DNA of 30,466 nucleotides. It comes from SSF26 sp037443945 (GTDB lineage Bacteria; Chloroflexota; Anaerolineae; J102). The notes below the pieces were generated by a model. That model had not been told where the DNA came from, did no database searches, and was given only the letters and a program-made list of their open reading frames with translations. How positions within the stretch are numbered: position 1 is the first letter of the stretch; every line of letters begins with the position of its first letter. The position numbers and the translations under genes are program-made. This document shows positions 1 to 8,166 of this stretch, one piece after another. Where the stretch lies: contig JBBINH010000042.1 of NCBI GenBank assembly GCA_037443945.1, positions 1-30,466 of the forward strand, read 5' to 3'.

Positions 1-2487
1 AACAACCTGGCCGAGATCGTACAAACGCACCGTCACATCCGGCAAGGGGGGTTCGTTATCGGCGCATTCATAATCGCCATCGCGGTCCTCAAACACGCAA
101 CCGCTCAGCCCCCCGGTCGTCACCGAAGGCGAAGGCGTTGCCGTAGCCGTTGCCGACGGTGTGGGCGAGAAGGTCGGCGTTGGCGAGGCTGTGGGGGTGG
201 GTGTCGCCGAGGACGTGGGGGTCGGCGTCGCCGAAACCGTAGGCGTGGGCGAGGCCGACGCTGTGGGTGTCACCGCAAGCGTGGGCGAGGTTGTGGGGGT
301 GGGTGTGCTGACATAGTCGGGATGAAAATAGGGATCGGCCGAAAGGGCCAGCTTATCCAGACGGGCCTGCGGTTCGCGCGCCATAAAGCGAACGGTGTGG
401 GAGCCGGGAGCCAGGGTGTAAGGGTGGCCGGGCGTCCTCTGCCAGCCCCATTGCCAGCGTCCGGCAAAGGTCTGGATCTCGAAGGCCTGATCGGCGCCGC
501 CGTCCAGGGAAAACCAGAACGAATTACGCGTCCCATCCAGCCCCATGACCCGCGCCCACAGATAATACGTGCCCGCCTGATCCACCTGAAACACAAAGGT
601 GGCCGTACCCGCCGTCGGGTTAGGGGTATAAGCCGTCGCCGTGGAGTGGATGTAGCGCCCTCCCGACGCCGCCGCGTCGTTCTGGATGGTCATCGGCCCC
701 GTCAGCACTCCCGCCTCGGCCTCCTGCTCCCACAAAGGCGGTGCTCCGGTATAGGGTTGCAGGGGCACGTCGAGAGACGTCGTCTGCTCACCGACCACGT
801 CCACCATCACCTCGGCGGCGGTAGGGGCAAAGCCGGGCGGGGGTATGACGCCGAGCCGATAACGGCCCGGTTCGAGATCGGCAAACGTATAAGCACCGGC
901 GGTATGACCGCTGCCGGGAGTGGTACGGTCATCGAGGAACAGCGCCTGCTCGGTGAACACCTGCACAAGCGCCTCGCCCAAACCCGGTTCATCGGCTTCG
1001 CGCTGTCCGTTGGCATTGCGATCGTGAAAAACCACACCGCTGATATGGCCCAGACGGGTGACCAGACCCTCAAGATAAAGCGGATCGGGACCGATCGTTA
1101 TGGGGATGCGACCATCGACCCGACCGTCGGGATCCGCGCTGCTGCCGTCGGCGAGCAAACTGACGGCACCGGTATGAGCGACGCGCCGAACGGTGCCCCC
1201 CACCTGGTCCAGGACAAAATGCCACTGAACGGTCCGCCCGCCCAACGACCAGATGAGGAGCTTGTGCCGGCCGTCTTTGCTAAACTCGTAAGCTTCCAGG
1301 TCGGCCGGCAACCCGCGACGTACCCGCAAAAAGCGATAGCCGTCGAGCTCTCGGGTCATGGTCTGATAGGCGTAGTAAGCCGGTTTCGGCTGCAGGGCCG
1401 CGGTCAGCAAGCCGTAGTAATACGGGTCCAGTGGATAGGGATAATCCACCAGGGTAAACCAACTGATGGGATAGATGCCGGCCGACATGGCGCGGGCATA
1501 GACCTGGGGCACATAGCGGTCGGGCCGTTCGTTGGGACCGGGTGTTTCGGTGGCCGTAGGCCAGCCCGTTTCGGTGAGCACGAGCGGCCGGCTGAAACCG
1601 GCGGCACGGAACTTGGCCTGGATGGCGAGGGCTTTGCCCACGACATCGCTCGTATAACGGTCGTTGCGGCGCCAGTTGGCGGCAAAAGCCGGGTAATAGT
1701 GGAAGTCAATCGCATCCACATAGCGGCCGCCACCCGCCGCTAAAAAATCATCCAAAAACGTGCGGTCCACCCGACCGGTGCCGGTGGCAGGATTGTACCA
1801 GTCGTCGTAGGCCAGGCCGCCGTTCATGACGATGGCACCGGGATCGCCGGCCTTGATGGCGGGATAGGCCACGGCCATCATGGCGGCATAGGCAGCACCG
1901 CCGGCCCCGGCCGCGCTGCGCGGATGGCCTTTGCCCCAACAGCCGCCAAAATCCACCCCGGCATCGGCGATATCGGGTTCGTTGTAAAGGGACCAATACG
2001 GCGCCAGACCGGGATAGCGGCTGCGCACGCGCGCGGCCGCGGCCGTCAAAAAGGCGGCAAAATCGTCCAGATACTCCGGTTTCAACGGTCCACAACTGAC
2101 ATCGGCCGCCCAGCTCGGATTGGCCACGATGTAAATGAGCACGCGCATGTTGTTGGCCGCCGCATTGGCCAGATCGGCATCCAGTTTCGACCAGTTATAG
2201 ACACCCGGACGGGTTTCCGTGCGCCGCCAGTTCAGCGGATAGCGCAACCAGGCCACACCGACCGCCTTGCCCTGGGGTAATCCCTCACCCGGTCCGATCT
2301 CCCGCAGGATCTGCACGCCCCAGGGGTTGACCGATGTCGTTGCCGGTATGGCCGTCGCTTCCGACAACGAAGGCAAACTCCCGGCCGTGGTCCCGAAAAG
2401 CAAACCGACGACGATGAGCCCTACCCTGGGGCCGCAGGGAGATAACAGGCGTCGGATGGCTGCGAGAAGCATCGCCAATTTGTTCAT
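1..2487 (-). CDS. Secreted multidomain glycoside hydrolase (clan A, GH39/cellulase-like), 3' end outside window
   Basis: The frame is open from ATG 2487 to base 1 with no stop, so at least 829 residues are encoded and the C-terminus is missing. Residues 1-46 look like a signal region with a hydrophobic core (VGLIVVGLLFG). Residues 50-400 form a TIM-barrel hydrolase: the acid/base Glu170 lies in YNEPD and the nucleophile Glu306 in LTETGW, the paired glutamates of clan-A retaining glycosidases. An SdrD B-like repeat follows at about 480-560 (HDRNANGQREADEPG), then a CBM6/35-like beta-sandwich at 585-710 (EQEAEAG start), a Thr/Pro/Ser stalk at 725-793, and a second SdrD B-like repeat (FEDRDGDYECADNEPP) running off the window. 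The product probably cleaves polysaccharide at or outside the cell surface; the substrate cannot be told. The ATG fits a promoter at 2533-2561 but has no clear Shine-Dalgarno sequence. Confidence 0.88.
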   Translation of the reverse strand, partial: MNKLAMLLAAIRRLLSPCGPRVGLIVVGLLFGTTAGSLPSLSEATAIPATTSVNPWGVQILREIGPGEGLPQGKAVGVAWLRYPLNWRRTETRPGVYNWSKLDADLANAAANNMRVLIYIVANPSWAADVSCGPLKPEYLDDFAAFLTAAAARVRSRYPGLAPYWSLYNEPDIADAGVDFGGCWGKGHPRSAAGAGGAAYAAMMAVAYPAIKAGDPGAIVMNGGLAYDDWYNPATGTGRVDRTFLDDFLAAGGGRYVDAIDFHYYPAFAANWRRNDRYTSDVVGKALAIQAKFRAAGFSRPLVLTETGWPTATETPGPNERPDRYVPQVYARAMSAGIYPISWFTLVDYPYPLDPYYYGLLTAALQPKPAYYAYQTMTRELDGYRFLRVRRGLPADLEAYEFSKDGRHKLLIWSLGGRTVQWHFVLDQVGGTVRRVAHTGAVSLLADGSSADPDGRVDGRIPITIGPDPLYLEGLVTRLGHISGVVFHDRNANGQREADEPGLGEALVQVFTEQALFLDDRTTPGSGHTAGAYTFADLEPGRYRLGVIPPPGFAPTAAEVMVDVVGEQTTSLDVPLQPYTGAPPLWEQEAEAGVLTGPMTIQNDAAASGGRYIHSTATAYTPNPTAGTATFVFQVDQAGTYYLWARVMGLDGTRNSFWFSLDGGADQAFEIQTFAGRWQWGWQRTPGHPYTLAPGSHTVRFMAREPQARLDKLALSADPYFHPDYVSTPTPTTSPTLAVTPTASASPTPTVSATPTPTSSATPTPTASPTPTFSPTPSATATATPSPSVTTGGLSGCVFEDRDGDYECADNEPPLPDVTVRLYDLGQVV

Positions 2488-2532
2488 CAGGAGTTCACGT
2501 CCCCGGATAAGAAAAGGGGAAGGATTCGTTTG

Positions 2533-2561
2533 GCTATATCCGTCTTCTTATGACGCCGCAA
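2533..2561 (-). promoter_or_regulatory. Sigma70-like promoter of the glycoside hydrolase gene
   Basis: On the minus strand TTGCGG (2561-2556) is followed after 17 bases by TATAGC (2538-2533). Transcription would start near 2526, about 39 bases before the ATG at 2487. The -35 hexamer is the right arm of a palindrome, which suggests a repressor or activator site. The hexamers match the consensus moderately; no start-site data exist. Confidence 0.5.
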
Positions 2562-2572
2562 GCACTTGCGGC
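2555..2572. promoter_or_regulatory. 18-bp palindrome overlapping the -35 box (candidate operator)
   Basis: Two perfect 8-bp arms, GCCGCAAG and CTTGCGGC, are separated by the two bases CA. The symmetric arrangement and the overlap with the -35 hexamer of the hydrolase promoter fit a dimeric regulator site, for example of a LacI- or GntR-type sugar regulator. That regulator identity is inference; no regulator gene lies nearby. It is a poor terminator candidate because the loop is too short and no T-run follows on either strand. Confidence 0.5.
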
Positions 2573-2672
2573 CATACCCGAACCGGCACCGTATGTCAGA
2601 GGAACATGCCGTTTTTTACTTGAAGCGCAACCGGTGTAAGCACATAGCGCCGGTCGGACACCGTTACGCAGA

Positions 2673-2746
2673 CGCCCCCGGCAGGACTCGAACCTGCGAC
2701 GCAGGGTTTAGGAAACCCTCGCTCTCTCCGGCTGAGCTACGGGGGC
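2673..2746 (-). tRNA. tRNA-Arg (anticodon CCT)
   Basis: The minus strand folds into a cloverleaf. The acceptor arms are GCCCCCG and CGGGGGC. The D-arm has GCTC/GAGC, the anticodon stem is AGGGT/ACCCT around TTCCTAA, and the T-arm is GCAGG-TTCGAGT-CCTGC. Anticodon CCT reads AGG. The discriminator base is G and no CCA is encoded. It has its own promoter at 2757-2786. Confidence 0.95.
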
Positions 2747-2756
2747 AGGCAAGCCT

Positions 2757-2786
2757 AGTGTACCGCGAAGCTGGGGCCAAAACCAA
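2757..2786 (-). promoter_or_regulatory. Promoter of tRNA-Arg
   Basis: On the minus strand TTGGTT (2786-2781), an 18-base spacer and TACACT (2762-2757) lie just before the tRNA. Transcription would start near 2750, giving a very short 5' leader before the mature tRNA end at 2746. Confidence 0.6.
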
Positions 2787-2809
2787 TACCTGTGTTATCA
2801 TTGCCGGCT

Positions 2810-4387
2810 ATGAGCGATGACAAGATCGTTCGCGGTTTCAGCGACCGCCTGGCCCTGGAGGAGGCGGTGCGAGCCCTGGCCCACGCCGCGAACGCCTTCG
2901 AACTGGAACGCCGCGCCCGTGACCTGGCCGACCGGGGTAATGCCGTTATCCCGGCCCTGGTGCGCCATCTCGATACGGATAATCCGACCCTGCGCGGCGG
3001 GCTGGCCCTGATTGCCCGCCATCTCGACCGCCAGGCCATCGTCCCCGCCCTGCGTCGTGTGGCGGCCGATCCACGACGATCCGCCACCGCCCGCCTGACC
3101 GCCGTCATGATCCTGGAGCGCTATCTCGACGAGACCGTGGACCCGGCCCTGGTCGGTCACCTGCCCGAAGCCCGCGAGGTAGCCCGGCAAAGCGCCCACG
3201 AGGCCCTGCACCTGGCCGAGACGATGCCGCTGGTCCTGGTGGAATATGCCTCACAGCTCCTGAGCGAGCCACCGGAAGTGGTGCATCGGGTTCTCGCCGT
3301 CCTGAGCGAGGATGACGATCCGCGCATGGCCTCATTGCTCGGTGTCATCGCCGCCTATGCCGAACCGGCCACGGCTGCCCGCCTCATCCAGACCCTGAGC
3401 ACCCGCCGCACCTCGACGGCATTCCTGGCGCTGACCACGTTGCACGCGTTGCTGACGCCGGAACTGCAACCCCTGACCGAGCGCAGCCTGCGCAAGCTTC
3501 AGCTGGCCGGCGTGCGTAGCCCCACACGGCCGCCCTTGCGGGCGCTGTGGTCGCCGCTCCTCGACACCCAAGGCCAAAGCCTGCTTTGGTTCATCCGCCC
3601 CTGGGGGGCCGACCAGGTCATGCTGTTGATCCTGGTCTGCCATGACCAACTGGGTATCCTCCGGATTGAAGGCAACCTGACCGTAGCCCCCTGGAGCGAG
3701 CCCCCGCCTGGGCCGGAGGCTGCGGGATCGGCGCGAGTCGTGGTGCCGGATGACGTGCCCCCGCCGGCCCCGCGCGGGAGTATGCATCGCCTGCCCCTGT
3801 CCACCGGTCTGGCTCCGCTCCTGCTGGCCGAGATCGACCCCCATTTGGGGCTGTCGCTCCTGGACGAAGCCCTGGCACGGATGCGCGCCCGCAAGGCCCG
3901 CTGGCCCGGCGAATTGGTCGTCTTCGGTCCCTGGCTGTGGGATGAGGCACGGCGACCGACGGTAGCCTTGCCGGAACCACCGCCGGCGCCGGTCGTCTCG
4001 GCCGAGGCGTTCGCCGCCCTGTTCCGGCATCCGGCCTTTGCAGGCTGGACGTGGGACGTGCCCGATGTGGCGCGTTGGACGACCTCCGAGGCCACCGCTG
4101 CCACCCTGGCCGAAAACGGACCGGCCCATCGCACCGTTGCGCAGCGCCTGGTGGAGCCGGAAACGGCCGCGCTCCTGGCCGGACGCCTGCTCCGCCAGGC
4201 GCAGTGGCTCCTTCTAACCGGCGATGAGACAACGGCCGGAATCGCCCTGGCCGCACGCGACGGTGTCCTAAGCCATAATCCCGACCACCCCTTCGTGCGT
4301 GCGCTGGCCTGGCGCAGCCTGCTGACCGCCGTGGCCGACCACGCCGTTCAGCAGGCCTTGACCGTAGTCCAGGGCCGGCAACCATAA
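2810..4387 (+). CDS. HEAT-like repeat protein of unknown function
   Basis: The protein has 525 residues. The first ~270 are almost entirely short amphipathic helix pairs of HEAT/ARM character (for example NAVIPALVRHLDTDNPTLRGG and RMASLLGVIAAYAEPATAARLI), a scaffold that usually binds proteins. The C-terminal half is less repetitive, with a Pro-rich stretch near residue 305 and mixed alpha/beta character; I do not recognise a catalytic motif. ATG 2810 is preferred over an in-frame start at 2792 because an extended -10 element (TG-T-TATCAT, TATCAT at 2796-2801) lies 8 bases upstream, which would give a leaderless mRNA. The downstream guanylyltransferase begins 33 bases after the stop, so the two are probably cotranscribed. 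No function is assigned. Confidence 0.8.
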   Translation: MSDDKIVRGFSDRLALEEAVRALAHAANAFELERRARDLADRGNAVIPALVRHLDTDNPTLRGGLALIARHLDRQAIVPALRRVAADPRRSATARLTAVMILERYLDETVDPALVGHLPEAREVARQSAHEALHLAETMPLVLVEYASQLLSEPPEVVHRVLAVLSEDDDPRMASLLGVIAAYAEPATAARLIQTLSTRRTSTAFLALTTLHALLTPELQPLTERSLRKLQLAGVRSPTRPPLRALWSPLLDTQGQSLLWFIRPWGADQVMLLILVCHDQLGILRIEGNLTVAPWSEPPPGPEAAGSARVVVPDDVPPPAPRGSMHRLPLSTGLAPLLLAEIDPHLGLSLLDEALARMRARKARWPGELVVFGPWLWDEARRPTVALPEPPPAPVVSAEAFAALFRHPAFAGWTWDVPDVARWTTSEATAATLAENGPAHRTVAQRLVEPETAALLAGRLLRQAQWLLLTGDETTAGIALAARDGVLSHNPDHPFVRALAWRSLLTAVADHAVQQALTVVQGRQP

Positions 4388-4420
4388 CCCCACTGCCCTG
4401 AGCCTGCCGAGATCGTGCCC

Positions 4421-5521
4421 ATGTCCTCCGCTTATACCGACCATCTGTATCCCGTCATCCTGGCCGGTGGCATCGGCAGTCGCCTGTGGCCTCGCAGCCG
4501 GCGCCGCACCCCCAAACAGTTTCTCGACCTGGCGGGCGCCGGTCGCACGATGTTGCAACAGGCCTACGACCGCATGACCCCGTTGGTGCCGCCCGACCGG
4601 ATTTACGTCGTCACCGGTCGCGACTACATCCCCATCGTGACCGACCAGTTACCCGATCTGCCATCGGCCAACATCATCGGCGAACCGGTTGCCCGCGGCT
4701 CGGCGGCAGCCATCGGTCTGGCCGCCATCCACCTGCAGCGGCGCGACCCGGAGGCCGTTATGGCCGTGTTGACCGCCGACCATCTCATCGCCAAAGCCGA
4801 GACCCTGCGGCGCATCCTCGTCGGCGCCGCCGAACTGGCCCAGCAGGGCAAGTTGATCACCCTCGGCATCAAGCCGACATGTCCCGAGACCGGCTACGGC
4901 TACATCGAGATGGGCGAAGAACTGGGGTATTTCAACGCCATGCCGGCGCGACGGGTGCGTAGCTTCCGCGAAAAGCCCGACCGTCCTACGGCCGAGGCTT
5001 TTTTGCGCAACGGGAACTATGCCTGGAACAGCGGCATGTTCGTCTGGCGGGTGGACACGATCCTGGCCGCCCTGGCGACCTATATGCCTGCCCTCCATGC
5101 CGCTTTGCAGGCTCTGGCCTCGGCTCTCCATACTCAGGCCGAAGCCGCTGCGTTTGAGCGCCACTGGTTCCCTCTGGACGGCCATGTCACCATTGACTAC
5201 GGCGTGATGGAACGGGCCACCGATGTGGCCGTCTTTCCGGCCGACCTGGGCTGGAGCGATATCGGCTCCTGGGCGGCTCTGCTGGACGTCCTGCCCAAGG
5301 ACGATCACGGCAACGTCGTCCAGGCTCGGCATCTTCACCTGGACAGCCAAAACGTCCTCGTCTTCAGCCGCGACCACTTGGTTGCCACCATTGGCCTGCA
5401 GGACATGGTCGTGGTGGATACAGGCGATGTGATTCTGGTAGTGCCTGCCGACCGCGCCCAGGACGTCAAGAAGCTGTGGGATGCCCTCCGCTCGGCCGGT
5501 CTGGAGCACTATCTGGATTGA
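4421..5521 (+). CDS. manC: Mannose-1-phosphate guanylyltransferase
   Basis: This 366-residue cytoplasmic enzyme should make GDP-mannose from mannose-1-phosphate and GTP, the donor for surface polysaccharides and glycolipids. The N-terminus carries the nucleotidyltransferase signature GGIGSRLWPRSRRRTPKQF. Further family motifs are ETGYGYIE, FREKPD, WNSGMFVW, DYGVMER and LGWSDIGSW. The length matches stand-alone GMP enzymes and lacks the C-terminal cupin isomerase domain of bifunctional ManC/AlgA proteins. A GTG at 4415 is an alternative start six bases upstream. The gene follows the HEAT-like gene closely, and its last 56 bases overlap the end of the convergent DinB-like gene. Confidence 0.92.
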   Translation: MSSAYTDHLYPVILAGGIGSRLWPRSRRRTPKQFLDLAGAGRTMLQQAYDRMTPLVPPDRIYVVTGRDYIPIVTDQLPDLPSANIIGEPVARGSAAAIGLAAIHLQRRDPEAVMAVLTADHLIAKAETLRRILVGAAELAQQGKLITLGIKPTCPETGYGYIEMGEELGYFNAMPARRVRSFREKPDRPTAEAFLRNGNYAWNSGMFVWRVDTILAALATYMPALHAALQALASALHTQAEAAAFERHWFPLDGHVTIDYGVMERATDVAVFPADLGWSDIGSWAALLDVLPKDDHGNVVQARHLHLDSQNVLVFSRDHLVATIGLQDMVVVDTGDVILVVPADRAQDVKKLWDALRSAGLEHYLD

Positions 5522-6437
5522 GCTCGCGCTGCTGCCGATAGGTGCGAATGGCCTGGGCATGCTGCCAGGCGTGACGATAGACCTCAAAGATGAGGTTGCT
5601 CAGCAGCAAAAGACCCGGCCAGGGCGACGGTCGCACCCGCGTCAGCAGGTCGGGGTCGCATTGGGCGATGAAAGCGGCCGTTTGGCGATAGACCGTCACC
5701 AGGCCATCGGCCAGCGCCACCATGTCGTCTCCTGCGTAGACCTTGCCGATGGAGGGATTGTACTCACCATAACGGGGCAGGTCGCGCAAGGGCGGTAGGG
5801 GGCTTTCTTCGTGCCAGTGCCGGGCCGTCTCCAGCAACTGCTCGTTCCAGGCCCAGACATGCTCCAAGACCTGAAACGTGTTCCATTCACCGTACCAGGC
5901 CGAACCCCGGATGGCCTCCTCACGCATCCCGGCCACGCTGTCCATCAGCTCGTCATAGGTCAGGCGCAGCCAGGCCTGGAGTCCCTCCTTGCCCAAACGG
6001 GCAAAGCTGCCCAGATAGGCATCGACAATGCCTTGAGCTTGTTGCCAGGCATCGTTGGCGGCATCCACCAGCTCGGCCAGTGTGACCGCCGAACGCCCCA
6101 GATGCACTTTGCGCTGCCATTGGTGGTTATCGAGGGCCGCTAAACGGGCCTCGAGCTGCTCGGCCAGAGCCATGGACTGCTCCAGAAGCGCTTCCGGCTC
6201 CTCGGCGAGCTTTTGCATCGGCGCCGTCATGACCTCGGGCAAGCCTACCGCCGCCGCCTCGGCTGCCGCCAACAGCTCCTCATCCCGGCGAATGGCGGCG
6301 GCCAGCAGCCCGGCAGCCCGTTGGCCCGGCGGGCTATGCCATTCGGCCGGTTCGAGCAGAAGCAGGCTCTCCCATAGCGCCTCGTGGCGGTGGCGAAGTT
6401 CGGCCAGCAGATCGCGAAAACGCAGCTTGAGCGTCAT
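5466..6437 (-). CDS. DinB/ClbS (DfsB)-like four-helix-bundle protein, possibly with two bundles
   Basis: The product has 323 residues, about twice one DinB-type domain. The C-terminal half carries the characteristic spaced histidines of a metal-binding DinB_2/ClbS bundle: VLEHVWAWNEQ and later YRHAWQHAQAI. The N-terminal half (LRHRHEALWESLLLLEPAEW) looks like a second, more diverged helical bundle. The family includes thiol-dependent transferases and the colibactin-resistance protein ClbS, but the reaction here is unknown. The ATG at 6437 sits only six bases after a TATACT -10 element, so the mRNA may be leaderless. Its last codons overlap the end of manC on the opposite strand. Confidence 0.8.
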   Translation of the reverse strand: MTLKLRFRDLLAELRHRHEALWESLLLLEPAEWHSPPGQRAAGLLAAAIRRDEELLAAAEAAAVGLPEVMTAPMQKLAEEPEALLEQSMALAEQLEARLAALDNHQWQRKVHLGRSAVTLAELVDAANDAWQQAQGIVDAYLGSFARLGKEGLQAWLRLTYDELMDSVAGMREEAIRGSAWYGEWNTFQVLEHVWAWNEQLLETARHWHEESPLPPLRDLPRYGEYNPSIGKVYAGDDMVALADGLVTVYRQTAAFIAQCDPDLLTRVRPSPWPGLLLLSNLIFEVYRHAWQHAQAIRTYRQQRELNPDSAPDRPSGGHPTAS

Positions 6438-6443
6438 GGGCGA

Positions 6444-6474
6444 AGTATAAGCCGATTCCCGACCAAGGGTACAA
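6444..6474 (-). promoter_or_regulatory. Promoter of the DinB-like gene (leaderless candidate)
   Basis: On the minus strand TTGTAC (6474-6469), a 19-base spacer and TATACT (6449-6444) precede the ATG at 6437 by six bases. The transcription start would fall on or next to the A of the start codon. No Shine-Dalgarno sequence is present, which agrees with a leaderless transcript. Confidence 0.5.
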
Positions 6475-6555
6475 TGGCCGTATCGGCGGCTATCGTGTGC
6501 TATCTTCCTTCGTGTACGGTGCCCGCTCCCCAACGGTTTCGTGACCCGATCGCTT

Positions 6556-8166
6556 ATGGATATCCTTCCCACCTACATCCGTCCTGACGACCCGACCTTT
6601 CAGGCCAATGCGGCGTATCACCGTGGCCTGGCCGAAGAGCTGCGCCAACGCCTGGCGCAGGTGCGACAAGGCGGGCCACCGGCGGCGCACCGCCGCCACG
6701 CCGAGCAAGGCAAGCTCTTCGTGCGCGAGCGCATTGACCGCCTGCTCGATCCCGGCAGCCCTTTTCTGGAGCTTTCGCCCCTGGCCGCCTGGGAGATGTA
6801 CGACAACGAAGCGCCGGCGGCCGGCATTGTAACGGGTATCGGACGCGTGTCCGGCCGCGAGTGCATGATCATCGCCAACGATGCCACGGTCAAGGGCGGC
6901 ACCTACTATCCGCTGACCGTGAAGAAACATCTCCGGGCCCAGACTATCGCCCTGGAAAATCGCCTGCCCTGTCTCTATCTGGTCGATTCAGGCGGTGCTT
7001 TCCTGCCCCTGCAGGACGAGGTCTTCCCCGATGTGGACGACTTCGGCCGGATTTTCTACAACCAGGCCCGCATGAGCGCCCTCGGCATCCCCCAGATTGC
7101 CTGCGTCATGGGCTCCTGCACGGCCGGCGGGGCCTACGTCCCGGCCATGAGCGATGAAACCATCATCGTCAAAGGCACGGGCACCATCTTCCTGGGCGGA
7201 CCGCCCCTGGTCAAGGCTGCCACCGGCGAGGAAGTGAGTGCCGAAGAGCTGGGGGGCGCCGATGTGCACACGCGCATCTCCGGCGTGGCCGACCATTTCG
7301 CCACGGACGATGACGATGCCCTCCGCCAACTGCGCGCCATCGTCGCCGATTTGAACACGGTCAAACGCGTCGAAGCCGACCTGACGCCGCCGGAAGACCC
7401 CTTGTACGACCCCGAAGAGCTCTACGGCATCCTGCCGCGCACGTTCCGCGAGACCTATGATGTGCGCGAGGTCATTGCCCGTCTGGTGGACGGCAGCAAG
7501 TTCCGCGAGTTCAAAGCCCGCTACGGCACCACCCTCGTCACCGGCTTTGCCCGTATCCACGGCTATCCGGTGGGCATCATCGCCAATAACGGCGTTCTCT
7601 TCGGCGAATCGGCCTTGAAAGGCACGCATTTCATCGAGCTGTGTACGGCCCGGCGCATCCCTCTGCTGTTCTTGCAAAACATCACCGGCTTCATGGTGGG
7701 CAAAGCCTACGAGGCCGGCGGAATCGCCAAGGACGGTGCCAAGATGGTGCACGCCGTGGCCAACGCCGCCGTACCCAAGTTGACGGTGATTATCGGCGGC
7801 TCCTTCGGCGCCGGCAACTACGGCATGTGCGGCCGCGCCTATGGCCCGCGCTTTTTGTGGATGTGGCCCAACGCCCGCATCAGCGTCATGGGCGGGGAAC
7901 AGGCCGCCAATGTCCTGGCCACCATCAAACAGGACCAGCTGGCACGGCGAGGCGAACCGCTCATGACCGAGGCCGAACTGGCCGCGTTCAAACAACCCAT
8001 CCTGGAGAAATACGAACGCGAAGGCAATCCCTACTACTCCACCGCCCGCTTATGGGACGACGGCATCCTCATCCCCACCGAAACCCGTCGGGTTCTGGCC
8101 CTGGCCCTCTCCGTGTGCTACAACGCGCCCATCGAATCTACCACCTACGGCGTCTTCCGCATGTGA
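6556..8166 (+). CDS. mccB: Acyl-CoA carboxylase carboxyltransferase (beta) subunit, methylcrotonyl-CoA carboxylase-like
   Basis: This 536-residue subunit transfers the carboxyl group from carboxybiotin to an acyl-CoA. The N-terminal crotonase-fold half has KGGTYYPLTVKKHLRAQ, LYLVDSGGAFLPLQDEVFP and FYNQARMSALGIPQIA. The run GSCTAGGAYVPAMSDE followed by IFLGGPPLVKAATGE and ELGGADVHTR is strongly reminiscent of the non-biotinylated subunit of 3-methylcrotonyl-CoA carboxylase, placing it in leucine breakdown, although geranyl-CoA or related substrates are possible. The C-terminal half has NNGVLFGESALKGTHFIEL and GSFGAGNYGMCGRAYGPRF. ATG 6556 is chosen; GTG 6541 is an in-frame alternative. The partner biotin carboxylase/biotin carrier subunit is not adjacent. 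The last 117 bases overlap a convergent gene. Confidence 0.92.
   Translation: MDILPTYIRPDDPTFQANAAYHRGLAEELRQRLAQVRQGGPPAAHRRHAEQGKLFVRERIDRLLDPGSPFLELSPLAAWEMYDNEAPAAGIVTGIGRVSGRECMIIANDATVKGGTYYPLTVKKHLRAQTIALENRLPCLYLVDSGGAFLPLQDEVFPDVDDFGRIFYNQARMSALGIPQIACVMGSCTAGGAYVPAMSDETIIVKGTGTIFLGGPPLVKAATGEEVSAEELGGADVHTRISGVADHFATDDDDALRQLRAIVADLNTVKRVEADLTPPEDPLYDPEELYGILPRTFRETYDVREVIARLVDGSKFREFKARYGTTLVTGFARIHGYPVGIIANNGVLFGESALKGTHFIELCTARRIPLLFLQNITGFMVGKAYEAGGIAKDGAKMVHAVANAAVPKLTVIIGGSFGAGNYGMCGRAYGPRFLWMWPNARISVMGGEQAANVLATIKQDQLARRGEPLMTEAELAAFKQPILEKYEREGNPYYSTARLWDDGILIPTETRRVLALALSVCYNAPIESTTYGVFRM

Noticed and set aside
322..1743. 473-codon plus-strand frame across the glycoside hydrolase
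   Set aside because: It is antisense to a frame with clear catalytic motifs and domain order, and its own translation shows no domain, only the composition typical of GC-rich antisense frames.
6988..7995. 335-codon minus-strand frame
   Set aside because: Antisense to the carboxyltransferase gene; Gly/Ala/Asp-rich shadow of a conserved frame.
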